Shown: positions 55,827 to 63,729 of the stretch, piece after piece | Position numbering within the stretch: position 1 is the stretch's first letter | How the letters are laid out: each line of letters starts with the position of its first letter | DNA from: Frigidibacter sp. ROC022 | GTDB lineage: Bacteria > Pseudomonadota > Alphaproteobacteria > Rhodobacterales > Rhodobacteraceae | Length of the DNA stretch: 64,000 nucleotides | Assembly: GCF_024723735.1 (NCBI RefSeq) | Contig: NZ_JANQDU010000003.1 | Coordinates: 434,001 to 498,000, forward strand | Reading direction: 5' to 3' | The notes under the pieces: model-generated | What the model was told of the DNA's origin: nothing | Seen by the model: only the letters and a program-made list of their open reading frames with translations | Databases searched by the model: none | Program-made: the position numbers and the translations under genes

Positions 55827-55836
55827 TCTAATTAGA
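55827..55836 (-). promoter_or_regulatory. TCTAATTAGA palindrome upstream of the ArsR-type gene
   Basis: A perfect 10-bp palindrome in an A/T-rich stretch (55824-55853), 22 nt upstream of the ArsR-type start, where an autoregulatory operator would be expected. Confidence 0.45.
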
Positions 55837-55999
55837 CGTGTATCGAAATTAAATGTGGCCGGCAAGCCCCACCCGATCGGCGACGGGGCCGCCGGATGAG
55901 CCCACAGGTCGGAAAGCGACCATTCACGTCGCCTTCCGTCAGGCGAGCGGCCCGTCGTCACACCATTGTCGGGGGACGACAGCCCAAGGAGAGCCGCAT

Positions 56000-57556
56000 A
56001 TGATCGAGGACCAACCGCGCCGCAGACGCCATGGCGGACGCTCTGGCAATGCCCGCCGGTCCAGCAGCTTCCAACTCGACCAGATGCCCTGGCGCATCCC
56101 GGTCAATACAGACCGCCCGACCGAACCGCTGGATGAAGAGGGCGTGGCGCGGATCCACGATGCCGCGATGCGCATCCTCGAAGAGATCGGTGTCGAGTTC
56201 TACCACGACGAAGCGCTCGCTCTGTTCAAGAAGGCCGGCTGCACCGTCGAGGGCACCAATGTCCGGATGGGCCGCGACTGGGTGATGGAGATGGTCGGCA
56301 AGGCGCCGCCAAGCTTTACCCTCACCCCGCGCAATCCCGACCGCGCCGTGACCATCGGCGGCAAGCACATGGTCTTCGTCAATGTCTCCTCGCCGCCGAA
56401 CTATTTCGACCTCGAAACCGGCAAGACCCCGGGCACCCGCGAGCAATGCGCCAACCTGTTGAAACTGACGCAGTATTTCAATTGCATCCATATCGCCGGC
56501 GGCTATCCGGTCGAGCCGGTGGACGTGCATGCCTCGGTCCGGCATCTCGACGTGCTGTTCGACAAGCTGACCCTGACCGACAAGGTCTGCCACGCCTATT
56601 CGCTGGGCAAGGAGCGGGTCGAGGACGTGTTCGAGATGGTCCGGATCGCCGGCGGCCTCAGCCATGAGGAATTCGAGGCGACGCCGCGGATGTACACCAA
56701 CATCAACTCGACCTCGCCGCTCAAGCATGACACGCCGATGATCGACGGCTACCTGCGCTGCGTGCGGCGCGGGCAGGCGGCGGTGGTGACGCCCTTCACC
56801 CTGGCCGGGGCGATGGCGCCGGTGACGATGGCGGGGGCGGTGGCGCAGTCGATCGCGGAGGGGCTCTGCATCATCGCGCTGGCCCAATATGTCCGCCCCG
56901 GCGCCCCCTGCGGCTTCGGCACCTTCACCTCGAATGTGGACATGAAGTCCGGCGCTCCGGCCTTTGGCACGCCGGAATACATGCGCGCCACCCAGATGAC
57001 CGGGCAGCTGGCGCGGTTCTACGGGCTGCCGCTGCGCTCGTCGGGGTCCTGTGCCGCCAATGTGCCGGACGGGCAGGCGATGTGGGAAACCTCGAACTCG
57101 CTCTGGGCGGCGGTGCAATCGGGGACCAACATGGTCTATCACGCCGCCGGCTGGCTGGAAGGCGGGCTGATCGCCAGCCCGGAGAAATTCATCATGGACT
57201 GCGAGGTGCTACAGCAGATCGAGCGCTACTTCGAGCCGGCAACCTATGCCTCGACCCCCGAGGACCTGGCGGTGGACGCGATCCGCGAGGTCGGCCCGGC
57301 GGGGCATTTCTTTGGCACCAGGCATACCGAGGAACGCTACGAGAAGGCCTTCTATCAGCCCTTCCTGTCGGATTGGCGCAACTATGAAGGCTGGCGGCTC
57401 TCGGGCGCGGTCTGGACCGCCGAGCGGGCGCACAAGATGTTCAAGGACATCATCGGCAGCTTCCAGCCGCCTCCGATGGACCCGGGAATCCGGGAAGAGC
57501 TGGAGGCCTTCGTTGCCCGCCGCAAGGCCGAGGGCGGCGCCCCGACGGATTTCTAG
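56000..57556 (+). CDS. MttB-family (trimethylamine methyltransferase-like) protein without pyrrolysine
   Basis: 518 aa, ATG 56000 preceded by AAGGAG; the frame open to 55853 is not needed. Typical MttB/COG5598 segments are LDEEGVARIHDAAMRILEEIG, GGKHMVFVNVSSPPNYFD, TSPLKHDTPMIDGYLRC, TPFTLAGAMAPVTMAGAVAQ and SGSCAANVPDGQAMWE. The frame has no in-frame TAG, so it is a non-pyrrolysine member. Characterised relatives demethylate glycine betaine or other quaternary amines to a corrinoid protein. No corrinoid protein or methyltransferase partner is in the window, so its acceptor must be encoded elsewhere. Confidence 0.88.
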   Translation: MIEDQPRRRRHGGRSGNARRSSSFQLDQMPWRIPVNTDRPTEPLDEEGVARIHDAAMRILEEIGVEFYHDEALALFKKAGCTVEGTNVRMGRDWVMEMVGKAPPSFTLTPRNPDRAVTIGGKHMVFVNVSSPPNYFDLETGKTPGTREQCANLLKLTQYFNCIHIAGGYPVEPVDVHASVRHLDVLFDKLTLTDKVCHAYSLGKERVEDVFEMVRIAGGLSHEEFEATPRMYTNINSTSPLKHDTPMIDGYLRCVRRGQAAVVTPFTLAGAMAPVTMAGAVAQSIAEGLCIIALAQYVRPGAPCGFGTFTSNVDMKSGAPAFGTPEYMRATQMTGQLARFYGLPLRSSGSCAANVPDGQAMWETSNSLWAAVQSGTNMVYHAAGWLEGGLIASPEKFIMDCEVLQQIERYFEPATYASTPEDLAVDAIREVGPAGHFFGTRHTEERYEKAFYQPFLSDWRNYEGWRLSGAVWTAERAHKMFKDIIGSFQPPPMDPGIREELEAFVARRKAEGGAPTDF

Positions 57557-57729
57557 CCGCGGGTCGCGCGGGGCCGTCATCGCCCGCCGAATTTGCTGTC
57601 GCGCCGTCACGGGCGTGGTAATCTGCACCCGGGCCGGCGGGCCGGGCGTCCTGTGACGCCGGGCCGATCCGCTGCGCGGGCCCGGTCCGGCCATGGTTGC
57701 CGGACCTTCCTGCGGACAGGACGTTCATC

Positions 57730-57864
57730 ATGGCTGATCGCCAGCAACGCGGTAACAAGGAAGCCAAGAAACCGAAGAAGGAAAAGGCCAAGCCGCCGGC
57801 AAGCGGCTCGGCTCCGACCGACGGGTTGAGCATTTCGAAGATGCAGGGCAAGGGCAAGAAATAG
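57730..57864 (+). CDS. small Lys-rich protein (44 aa)
   Basis: Frame [19 protein letters not shown] followed by a Pro/Ala/Ser linker and a terminal KMQGKGKK; 14 of 44 residues are Lys. The sequence resembles small basic proteins annotated as hypothetical in many proteobacteria. A strong hairpin begins 10 nt after the stop, giving the unit a clear 3' end. It could bind nucleic acid or ribosomes; function unknown. Confidence 0.6.
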   Translation: MADRQQRGNKEAKKPKKEKAKPPASGSAPTDGLSISKMQGKGKK

Positions 57865-57873
57865 CCTCGACCC

Positions 57874-57912
57874 GACACATGGGCCGGAGCGGTCGCGCTC
57901 GGCCCGTGTGTC
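57874..57912 (+). terminator. large hairpin after the Lys-rich gene
   Basis: An arm from 57874 to 57891 pairs with 57896-57912: 17 base pairs with one G-U pair and one bulged G, and a 4-nt loop. The T-run is missing, so it is a terminator-like or stabilising hairpin rather than a canonical intrinsic terminator. Confidence 0.55.
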
Positions 57913-58099
57913 AAACCGATTTCCCCGACTCCATATCCTCTGTCGCGCCCCGATCCGTCCGGTCGGTGCCGCGCCGTTTCGCCTGACCGAAGACCCCCTG
58001 TTCGCGGCGCCATTCCCTCTCCGGCCCCGCATCCCGCTGTGGATTCCTGCCGCGATCCCAGCTATGCCCTCGGCCGAAGTCCAGGGGCAGGAGGCCACT

Positions 58100-58912
58100 A
58101 TGGCGGTCGGCATATTCGATTCGGGTCTTGGCGGGCTGACGGTTCTCGAGGCCGTGGAAAAGCGGTTGCCGGAGGTGCCCTTCGTCTATTTCGGCGACAA
58201 CGCCCATACGCCCTACGGGGTGCGCACCGCCGACGACATCTACGAGCTGACCACCCGGGGCGTGCAGCGGCTCTTCGATGCCGGTTGCGATCTGGTGATC
58301 CTGGCCTGCAACACCGCCAGCGCCGCGGCCCTGCGCCGAATGCAGGAACGCTGGGTGCCGGAGGACAAGCGGGTGCTGGGCGTCTTTGTCCCGCTGATCG
58401 AGGCGTTGACCGAACGGCAATGGGGCGACAATTCCCCGCCGCGCGAGGTGGCGGTGAAGCATGTCGCGCTGTTTGCCACCCCGGCCACGGTGCGCAGCCG
58501 CGCCTTCCAGCGCGAGCTGGCCTTCCGTGCCATCGGCGTCGATGTCGAGGCACAGGCCTGCGGCGGCGTGGTGGATGCGATCGAGGAAGGCGACATGATC
58601 CTGGCCGATGCGCTGGTGCGCAGCCATGTCGAGGCGCTGATGCGCAAGATGCCGGAACCCGACGCGGCGGTGCTGGGCTGCACCCATTACCCGATCATGG
58701 CCCAGAGCTTTCAGGAGGCCCTGGGGCCGGATGTGCGGGTCTTCAGCCAGGCCAGCCTGGTGGCCGACAGTCTGGCCGACTATCTGTCGCGCCGCCCGGC
58801 CATGGTCGGCCCGGGGCAGGAGCGGGCCTACCTGACCACCGGCGATCCCGACCGGGTCGGCCGTCAGGCGACCCGGTTCCTGCGGCGAAAGGTCGAGTTC
58901 CGCGCAGCGTGA
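58100..58912 (+). CDS. murI: glutamate racemase
   Basis: 270 aa. It interconverts L- and D-glutamate for peptidoglycan. The two catalytic cysteines are C70 (ILACNTAS) and C194 (LGCTHYP), with the substrate-binding start [16 protein letters not shown] and [13 protein letters not shown] 58100 has GGAGG 6 nt upstream; the longer frame to 57908 is not supported. It stands just before ccmE, with 46 nt between them. Confidence 0.93.
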   Translation: MAVGIFDSGLGGLTVLEAVEKRLPEVPFVYFGDNAHTPYGVRTADDIYELTTRGVQRLFDAGCDLVILACNTASAAALRRMQERWVPEDKRVLGVFVPLIEALTERQWGDNSPPREVAVKHVALFATPATVRSRAFQRELAFRAIGVDVEAQACGGVVDAIEEGDMILADALVRSHVEALMRKMPEPDAAVLGCTHYPIMAQSFQEALGPDVRVFSQASLVADSLADYLSRRPAMVGPGQERAYLTTGDPDRVGRQATRFLRRKVEFRAA

Positions 58913-58958
58913 TTTGTGATAGGCAGGCCGCGGCCCTAAATTGGGCAGAGGAGGCCGC

Positions 58959-59459
58959 ATGACCCAGACCGAGATCAATCCCGCACCAAAGCCCCGCCTG
59001 CCGGGAAGCCGCGGGATGCTGGGCCTGAAGAAGCGCCGTCGGGTGCAGATCATCCTGCTGGCCGTGGTCGCGCTGGCCCTGTCCACGGCGCTGATCGGCT
59101 ATGCCATGCGCGACGGGATCAACTTCTTCCGCTCGCCGACCCAGGTGCTGGAAGCCCCGCCCGGCCCGGCAGAGGTGTTCCGGATCGGCGGTCTGGTCGA
59201 GGAGGGCTCGCTGGTGCGCGGCGAGGGCACCGAGGTGAGCTTCCGGGTCACCGACATGAATGCCTCGGTCCCGGTGCGCTATTCCGGCGTGCTGCCGGAC
59301 CTGTTCGGCGAAGGCGAAGGCGTGGTGGCGATGGGCCGCTATGACGGCAGCAGCTTCATCGCGACCGAAATCCTCGCCAAGCATGACGAAAGCTACATGC
59401 CCAAGGAAGTGGTGGATGCGCTGAAGGATCAGGGCGTCTATGTTGAGCCCGAGAAGTAG
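58959..59459 (+). CDS. ccmE: cytochrome c maturation heme chaperone CcmE
   Basis: 166 aa. A short cytoplasmic tail with KKRRRVQ precedes one membrane anchor (IILLAVVALALSTALIGYAM) and a periplasmic OB-fold beta barrel. The heme-binding histidine is H142 in KHDESYMP (HxxxY with Y146). It accepts heme from CcmC and passes it to CcmF. ATG 58959 with GGAGG is used; an in-frame start 18 nt upstream is less likely. ccmF follows only after a four-gene lysis cassette. Confidence 0.94.
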   Translation: MTQTEINPAPKPRLPGSRGMLGLKKRRRVQIILLAVVALALSTALIGYAMRDGINFFRSPTQVLEAPPGPAEVFRIGGLVEEGSLVRGEGTEVSFRVTDMNASVPVRYSGVLPDLFGEGEGVVAMGRYDGSSFIATEILAKHDESYMPKEVVDALKDQGVYVEPEK

Positions 59460-59593
59460 CAAGGGGCAGGGGATCGGTGCAGGGTGCGTGAGATCTCGCA
59501 TCCTGCGGTCCCTGTAGGGTGCATGTTCGCAGGCACCACCTTCCCCGTCTTTCCCCCGTCTTCCGCCGCAGCGCACGTTCCCTTGCCGGCCTG

Positions 59594-59601
59594 TTAACCA
59601 C
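59594..59601 (+). promoter_or_regulatory. CtrA-like half-site before lysis cassette
   Basis: TTAACCAC differs by one base from the CtrA half-site TTAACCAT and lies 45 nt upstream of the muramidase start. TTAA is rare in this genome. In Rhodobacter capsulatus, gene transfer agent lysis functions are under CtrA control. The match here is only suggestive. Confidence 0.35.
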
Positions 59602-59645
59602 ACCGGCGCAGTCTGGACCCCGTTTCAGGACGAATGGAGGTCCGG

Positions 59646-60257
59646 ATGCTCTCGGTGGAGCGGATTGCCGATCAGATCATCGCCCGCGAAGGCGGCTATG
59701 TGGATGACCCCGACGACCCCGGCGGGGCGACGAAATACGGCGTCACCATCGGGACGCTGCAACGGCTCGGCCGCGACCTGGACGGCGACGGGCGGGTCAC
59801 CCTTGCCGATCTGCGGCGGCTGGGCCGGGCCGATGCCCGGGAGATATTCCTGCGAGACTACTACCGCCGCCCCGGCATTGACCGGTTGCCCGAGGTGCTG
59901 CGGCCGCCGGTCTTCGACATGTATGTCAACGCCGGCGCCAATGCGGTGAAGATCCTGCAGGCATTGCTGAACGACATGGGCCAACGGCTGGCGGTGGACG
60001 GGCTGATCGGGCCGCAGACCATCGCCGCGGCCGATCTGGCCTATCGCATCGCGCCCGGGCATCTGGCCGATGCCTACGGCATCGCCCGGCGGAACTGGTA
60101 CTACGCGCTGGCCGATGCCCGCCCGGCGTCGCGCAAATACGTCCGGCGCCGCGACGGCGGCAAGGGCGGCTGGATCCGCCGCGCCGAGGCGTTCATCAGC
60201 CCGCGTTACCGGCTCAGCGAGGCGGAACATGCAAGGAGGGTCGCGGCATGGGGCTGA
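59646..60257 (+). CDS. GH108-type N-acetylmuramidase (endolysin)
   Basis: 203 aa. The N-terminal glycosyl hydrolase 108 motif REGGYVDDPDDPGGATKYGVT carries the catalytic glutamate, followed by the peptidoglycan-binding-type C-terminal part (FDMYVNAGANAVKILQALL, VDGLIGPQTIAA). ATG 59646 follows GGAGG; an ATG 12 nt earlier lacks spacing. No signal peptide, so release needs the holin encoded next (10-nt overlap). It cuts peptidoglycan to lyse the cell. Confidence 0.9.
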   Translation: MLSVERIADQIIAREGGYVDDPDDPGGATKYGVTIGTLQRLGRDLDGDGRVTLADLRRLGRADAREIFLRDYYRRPGIDRLPEVLRPPVFDMYVNAGANAVKILQALLNDMGQRLAVDGLIGPQTIAAADLAYRIAPGHLADAYGIARRNWYYALADARPASRKYVRRRDGGKGGWIRRAEAFISPRYRLSEAEHARRVAAWG

Positions 60258-60865
60258 TCCGGGACCTGTTCGCGCTGCTCTTCGGCTCGGGGCGCAATCT
60301 GGTGGCGGAAACCGCCGAGGTCTTCCGGCCCAATGCCGAGGCCCAGGCGGGCCGTGACGCGGCGCAGGCGCAGGCGGCGCTGGCCCAGTTCGGGGCCGAG
60401 TTCCTGGCGCCGCCGCGCCCCGGCCGCTTCGACCGGATGATGGACGCCCTGAACCGGCTGCCCAGGCCGATGCTGGCACTGGGCACCGTCGGCCTCTTCG
60501 TCAGCGCCATGACCAACCCGGTCTGGTTCGCCAGCCGGATGCAGGGCATCGCCCTGGTGCCCGAGCCGCTCTGGTGGCTGATGGGGGCCATCGTCAGCTT
60601 CTATTTCGGTGCGCGCCATCAGGCCAAGGGGCAGGAGTTCCAGCGCTCGATCGCCGAGACCCTCAGCCGGACCCGCGAGGTCGGCGCCAATCTGGCGGCG
60701 CTGTCGGCCTTGCAGGCGGGGTTCGGACTGCCGCCGGGCAGCCTGGGCGACCCCGAGGCCGATCCTGCCGCCGCTGCCGCCGAACGCGCGGTACGGGCCG
60801 GGGGCACCAATGCGGCGCTGGACGACTGGCGCCAAGGCCTGGCGGGGGGCGTGGATGCCCGATAG
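60248..60865 (+). CDS. holin (3TM family)
   Basis: 205 aa with two to three hydrophobic segments (LGTVGLFVSAMTNPVWFAS, LWWLMGAIVSFYFGARH) and the flanking pattern RDLFALLFGSGRN, DRMMDALNRLPRP found in 3TM holins. It should open the inner membrane and let the muramidase reach the wall. AAGGAGGG precedes the ATG, which overlaps the muramidase gene. The C-terminal third is Ala-rich and soluble. Confidence 0.85.
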   Translation: MGLIRDLFALLFGSGRNLVAETAEVFRPNAEAQAGRDAAQAQAALAQFGAEFLAPPRPGRFDRMMDALNRLPRPMLALGTVGLFVSAMTNPVWFASRMQGIALVPEPLWWLMGAIVSFYFGARHQAKGQEFQRSIAETLSRTREVGANLAALSALQAGFGLPPGSLGDPEADPAAAAAERAVRAGGTNAALDDWRQGLAGGVDAR

Positions 60866-61040
60866 CCTGTGGCTGCCGCTGCTCACCGAACACGGGCCCT
60901 GGGCGCTGATGGTCTTCTACCTTCTCTGGCGCGATCAGCAGAAAGAGGCGGCCACCCGCGAGGTGCTGAACCGGAACTCGGTCGTTCTGGCCGAGATCAC
61001 CACACTTCTGCGCGAGCGTCTGCCGCGTGGCGCCGGTTGA
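60855..61040 (+). CDS. small single-span membrane protein of the lysis cassette
   Basis: 61 aa, overlapping the holin gene by 11 nt. One membrane segment (GPWALMVFYLLW) is followed by a basic/helical tail (DQQKEAATREVLNRN, ITTLLRERLPRG). It could be a holin modulator or spanin-like part. No family recognised. Confidence 0.65.
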   Translation: MPDSLWLPLLTEHGPWALMVFYLLWRDQQKEAATREVLNRNSVVLAEITTLLRERLPRGAG

Positions 61041-61050
61041 GGAGGCCGTG

Positions 61051-61173
61051 ATGCGCAAGAGATTTAAGACCGTCTGGATGGGTCGCCGGTTGCGGCAGGC
61101 CTTTGCCCGCAACGCCCGGATGGTGGCCGAACTGGACCGGCTGCTGCGGCACCGGGGCCTGCCCGGGCCCTGA
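61051..61173 (+). CDS. tiny basic protein of the lysis cassette (40 aa)
   Basis: MRKRFKTVWMGRRLRQAFAR, then NARMVAELDRLLRHRGLPGP. Arg/Lys-rich helix, GGAGG shortly upstream, 10 nt after the previous stop. Its position in the operon and its Shine-Dalgarno sequence make it a likely real gene. Function unknown. Confidence 0.5.
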   Translation: MRKRFKTVWMGRRLRQAFARNARMVAELDRLLRHRGLPGP

Positions 61174-61257
61174 CCCCAACGGCGCTGCGACCATTTGTGT
61201 AGCGCCCCGGAACCACCGGGCCTTTCGCCGTGGCGGGCGGCAGCGTAGACTGCCGCC

Positions 61258-63219
61258 ATGATAGCTGAATACGGACATTTCGCGCTGGTGCTGGCCTTTG
61301 CCGTGGCGCTGGTTCAGACCGTGGTGCCGATGATCGGGGCGCAGAAGCGCTGGACCGGCTGGATGGCGGTGGCGGAACCGGCGGCGCTGATCCAGTTCGT
61401 CGCCGTCGTGGTGTCCTTCGGCGCGTTGATGCATGCCTTCGTGACCTCGGATTTCTCGGTCGCTCTGGTCGCCAACAATTCGAATTCGCTGAAGCCGATG
61501 CTCTACAAGGTCACCGGCGTCTGGGGCAATCACGAGGGGTCGATGCTGCTCTGGGTGCTGATCCTGACCCTGTTCGGCGCCGCCGCGGCGCTGTTCGGCG
61601 GCAATCTTCCGGCGCCGCTGCGGGCGCGGGTGCTGGCGGTGCAGGGCTCGATCTCGGTGGCCTTCCTGGCCTTCCTGCTGCTGACCTCGAACCCGTTCCT
61701 GCGGCTGGCCAACCCGCCGCTTGACGGTGCCGACCTGAACCCGCTGCTGCAGGATCCGGGCCTCGCCTTTCACCCGCCGTTTCTCTACCTCGGCTATGTC
61801 GGTCTCAGCATGGCCTTCAGTTTCGCCATCGCGGCGCTGATCGAGGGCCGGATCGACGCCGCCTGGGGCCGCTGGGTCCGGCCCTGGACCCTGGCCGCCT
61901 GGATGTTCCTGACCGTCGGCATCGCGCTTGGCTCCTGGTGGGCTTATTACGAGCTTGGCTGGGGCGGGTTCTGGTTCTGGGACCCGGTCGAGAACGCCAG
62001 CTTCATGCCCTGGCTGATCGCCGGTGCGCTGCTGCATTCGGCCATCGTGGTGGAAAAGCGCGAATCGCTGAAGGCCTGGACGGTGCTGCTGGCGATCATC
62101 GCCTTCGGTTTCTCGCTGACCGGCACCTTCATCGTCCGTTCGGGCGTCATCACCAGCGTGCATGCCTTTGCCAATGACCCCGAGCGCGGGGTCTTCATCC
62201 TGGCGATCCTGGCCTTCTTCCTGGGCGGCGGGCTGCTGCTTTTCGCGGCGCGGGCCGGGGCGATGGAGGCCAAGGGCGTCTTTGCCCTGGTCAGCCGCGA
62301 GTCGGCACTGGTGCTGAACAACATCCTGCTGGTCGTCTCGGCCTTCGTGGTGTTCACCGGCACGCTCTGGCCGCTGTTCGCGGAGTTCGCCTGGGGCCGG
62401 AAACTCTCGGTCGGCGCGCCGTTCTTCGAGGCTGCCTTCACACCCTTCTTCGTCGTTCTCGCATTGGTTCTGCCGGTCGGCGCCCTGCTGCCGTGGAAGC
62501 GTGGCCGGCTGGGCCGGGCGTTGTGGCAGCTGCGCGGGGTTCTGGCGCTGGCGCTGGCGGCGGCCCTGGCGGCCTGGGTCTGGGGCACCGGACGTTCGGC
62601 CCTGGCGCCGGTCGGGGCCGGGCTGGGCGTCTGGCTGATCGGCGGGGCGCTGCGCGATCTCTGGCTGCGCTGCGGGACCGGGGGGCTGTCGCGGCTGACC
62701 CGGCTGCCGCGTGCCGATTTCGGCCGGGCGCTGGCGCATGGCGGGCTCGGCATCACCATCTTCGGTGTTGCCGCGATCACCGCTTGGTCGGTCGAGGATA
62801 TCCGCGTCGTGCAGGAGGGAGAGAGCTTCACCCTGGGCGGCTATGAGCTGACGCTGGTCGATGTGAGCCAGGGGCAGGGGCCGAACTACGTGACGACCAA
62901 GGCCGATGTGCTGGTCAGCCGGGACGGGACCGAAATCGCGCATCTCTATCCCGAGAAGCGGGTCTATCCGGTGGCCGGGATGCCGACCACCGAGGCCGCG
63001 ATCCGGAGCCGTCCCTTTGGCGATCTCTATGTCGTCATCGGCGATGCGCAGGCCGATGGCGGCTGGGCGGTGCGGACCCATATCAAGCCCTTCGCGATGT
63101 GGATCTGGGGCGGCGCGATCCTGATGGCCCTGGGCGGGCTGGTCTCGCTTCTGGATCGCCGCTACCGGGTGGCCGCCGGGGCGCGCAAGCCGGTTCCCGG
63201 CGGGGTGCCCGCCGAATGA
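61258..63219 (+). CDS. ccmF: heme lyase CcmF
   Basis: 653-aa polytopic inner-membrane protein (about 14-15 helices) that attaches heme from CcmE to apocytochrome c CxxCH sites. The WWD-type heme-binding motif is WGGFWFWDPVENASFMPWL; WGNHEGSMLLW and the histidines around LLHSAIVVEKRESLKAW are further family marks. Starts with ATG 61258 after the lysis cassette. Its stop overlaps the ccmH start by 4 nt. Confidence 0.95.
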   Translation: MIAEYGHFALVLAFAVALVQTVVPMIGAQKRWTGWMAVAEPAALIQFVAVVVSFGALMHAFVTSDFSVALVANNSNSLKPMLYKVTGVWGNHEGSMLLWVLILTLFGAAAALFGGNLPAPLRARVLAVQGSISVAFLAFLLLTSNPFLRLANPPLDGADLNPLLQDPGLAFHPPFLYLGYVGLSMAFSFAIAALIEGRIDAAWGRWVRPWTLAAWMFLTVGIALGSWWAYYELGWGGFWFWDPVENASFMPWLIAGALLHSAIVVEKRESLKAWTVLLAIIAFGFSLTGTFIVRSGVITSVHAFANDPERGVFILAILAFFLGGGLLLFAARAGAMEAKGVFALVSRESALVLNNILLVVSAFVVFTGTLWPLFAEFAWGRKLSVGAPFFEAAFTPFFVVLALVLPVGALLPWKRGRLGRALWQLRGVLALALAAALAAWVWGTGRSALAPVGAGLGVWLIGGALRDLWLRCGTGGLSRLTRLPRADFGRALAHGGLGITIFGVAAITAWSVEDIRVVQEGESFTLGGYELTLVDVSQGQGPNYVTTKADVLVSRDGTEIAHLYPEKRVYPVAGMPTTEAAIRSRPFGDLYVVIGDAQADGGWAVRTHIKPFAMWIWGGAILMALGGLVSLLDRRYRVAAGARKPVPGGVPAE

Positions 63220-63665
63220 GGCGGCTTGTCCTGATCCTGGCGCTGCTCTGGCCCCTGGCCGCCGCGGCGGTGACGCCGGACGAAATGCTGCCCGATCCGG
63301 CGCAGGAGGCGCGGGCGCGCGAGATTTCCCGCCTGCTCCGCTGCCCGGTCTGCCAGGGCGAGACCATCGACGATTCCGGCGCCGATATCGCCGCCGACCT
63401 GCGGGTGCTGGTGCGCGAGCGGATTCTGGCCGGCGACAGCAATGAAGAGGTGATCAAGTATATCGTCGATCGCTATGGCGAATATGTGCTGTTCCTGCCG
63501 CCGGCCAGGGGCGTGAACCTGGTGCTCTGGATCGCCGGCCCGGTGATGCTGTTGCTGGCGCTGATGCTGGCCTGGATGGCCGCCCGGCGTCGCAGGGCCA
63601 GCGCCACGCCCTCGGAGCTGAATGCCGAGGAACAGGCCCGGCTGGAGCAGATTCTGAAGAACTGA
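63216..63665 (+). CDS. ccmH: cytochrome c maturation protein CcmH
   Basis: 149 aa. It has an N-terminal signal anchor, the redox motif LRCPVCQ with C43 and C46, and a C-terminal membrane helix (LVLWIAGPVMLLLALMLAWM). It reduces or holds apocytochrome c thiols for CcmF. ATG 63216 overlaps the ccmF stop. The longer frame to 63099 is inside ccmF. Confidence 0.94.
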   Translation: MRRLVLILALLWPLAAAAVTPDEMLPDPAQEARAREISRLLRCPVCQGETIDDSGADIAADLRVLVRERILAGDSNEEVIKYIVDRYGEYVLFLPPARGVNLVLWIAGPVMLLLALMLAWMAARRRRASATPSELNAEEQARLEQILKN

Positions 63666-63729
63666 CGGGCCGTTTCGCTTTCCTTCCCGGGCGCCGTGCC
63701 TATCGTGGCGACACCAGAAGGGGACGACA

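Noticed and set aside
56000-57556. Pyrrolysine-containing trimethylamine methyltransferase
   Set aside because: No in-frame TAG within the gene, and no pyrrolysine genes are visible.
59646-61173. Prophage remnant
   Set aside because: No capsid, tail, integrase or terminase genes, normal GC and tight operon structure; a dedicated lysis cassette fits better.
60997-63081. 694-codon frame antisense to ccmF
   Set aside because: Gln/Arg/Pro-rich shadow of a membrane-protein gene.
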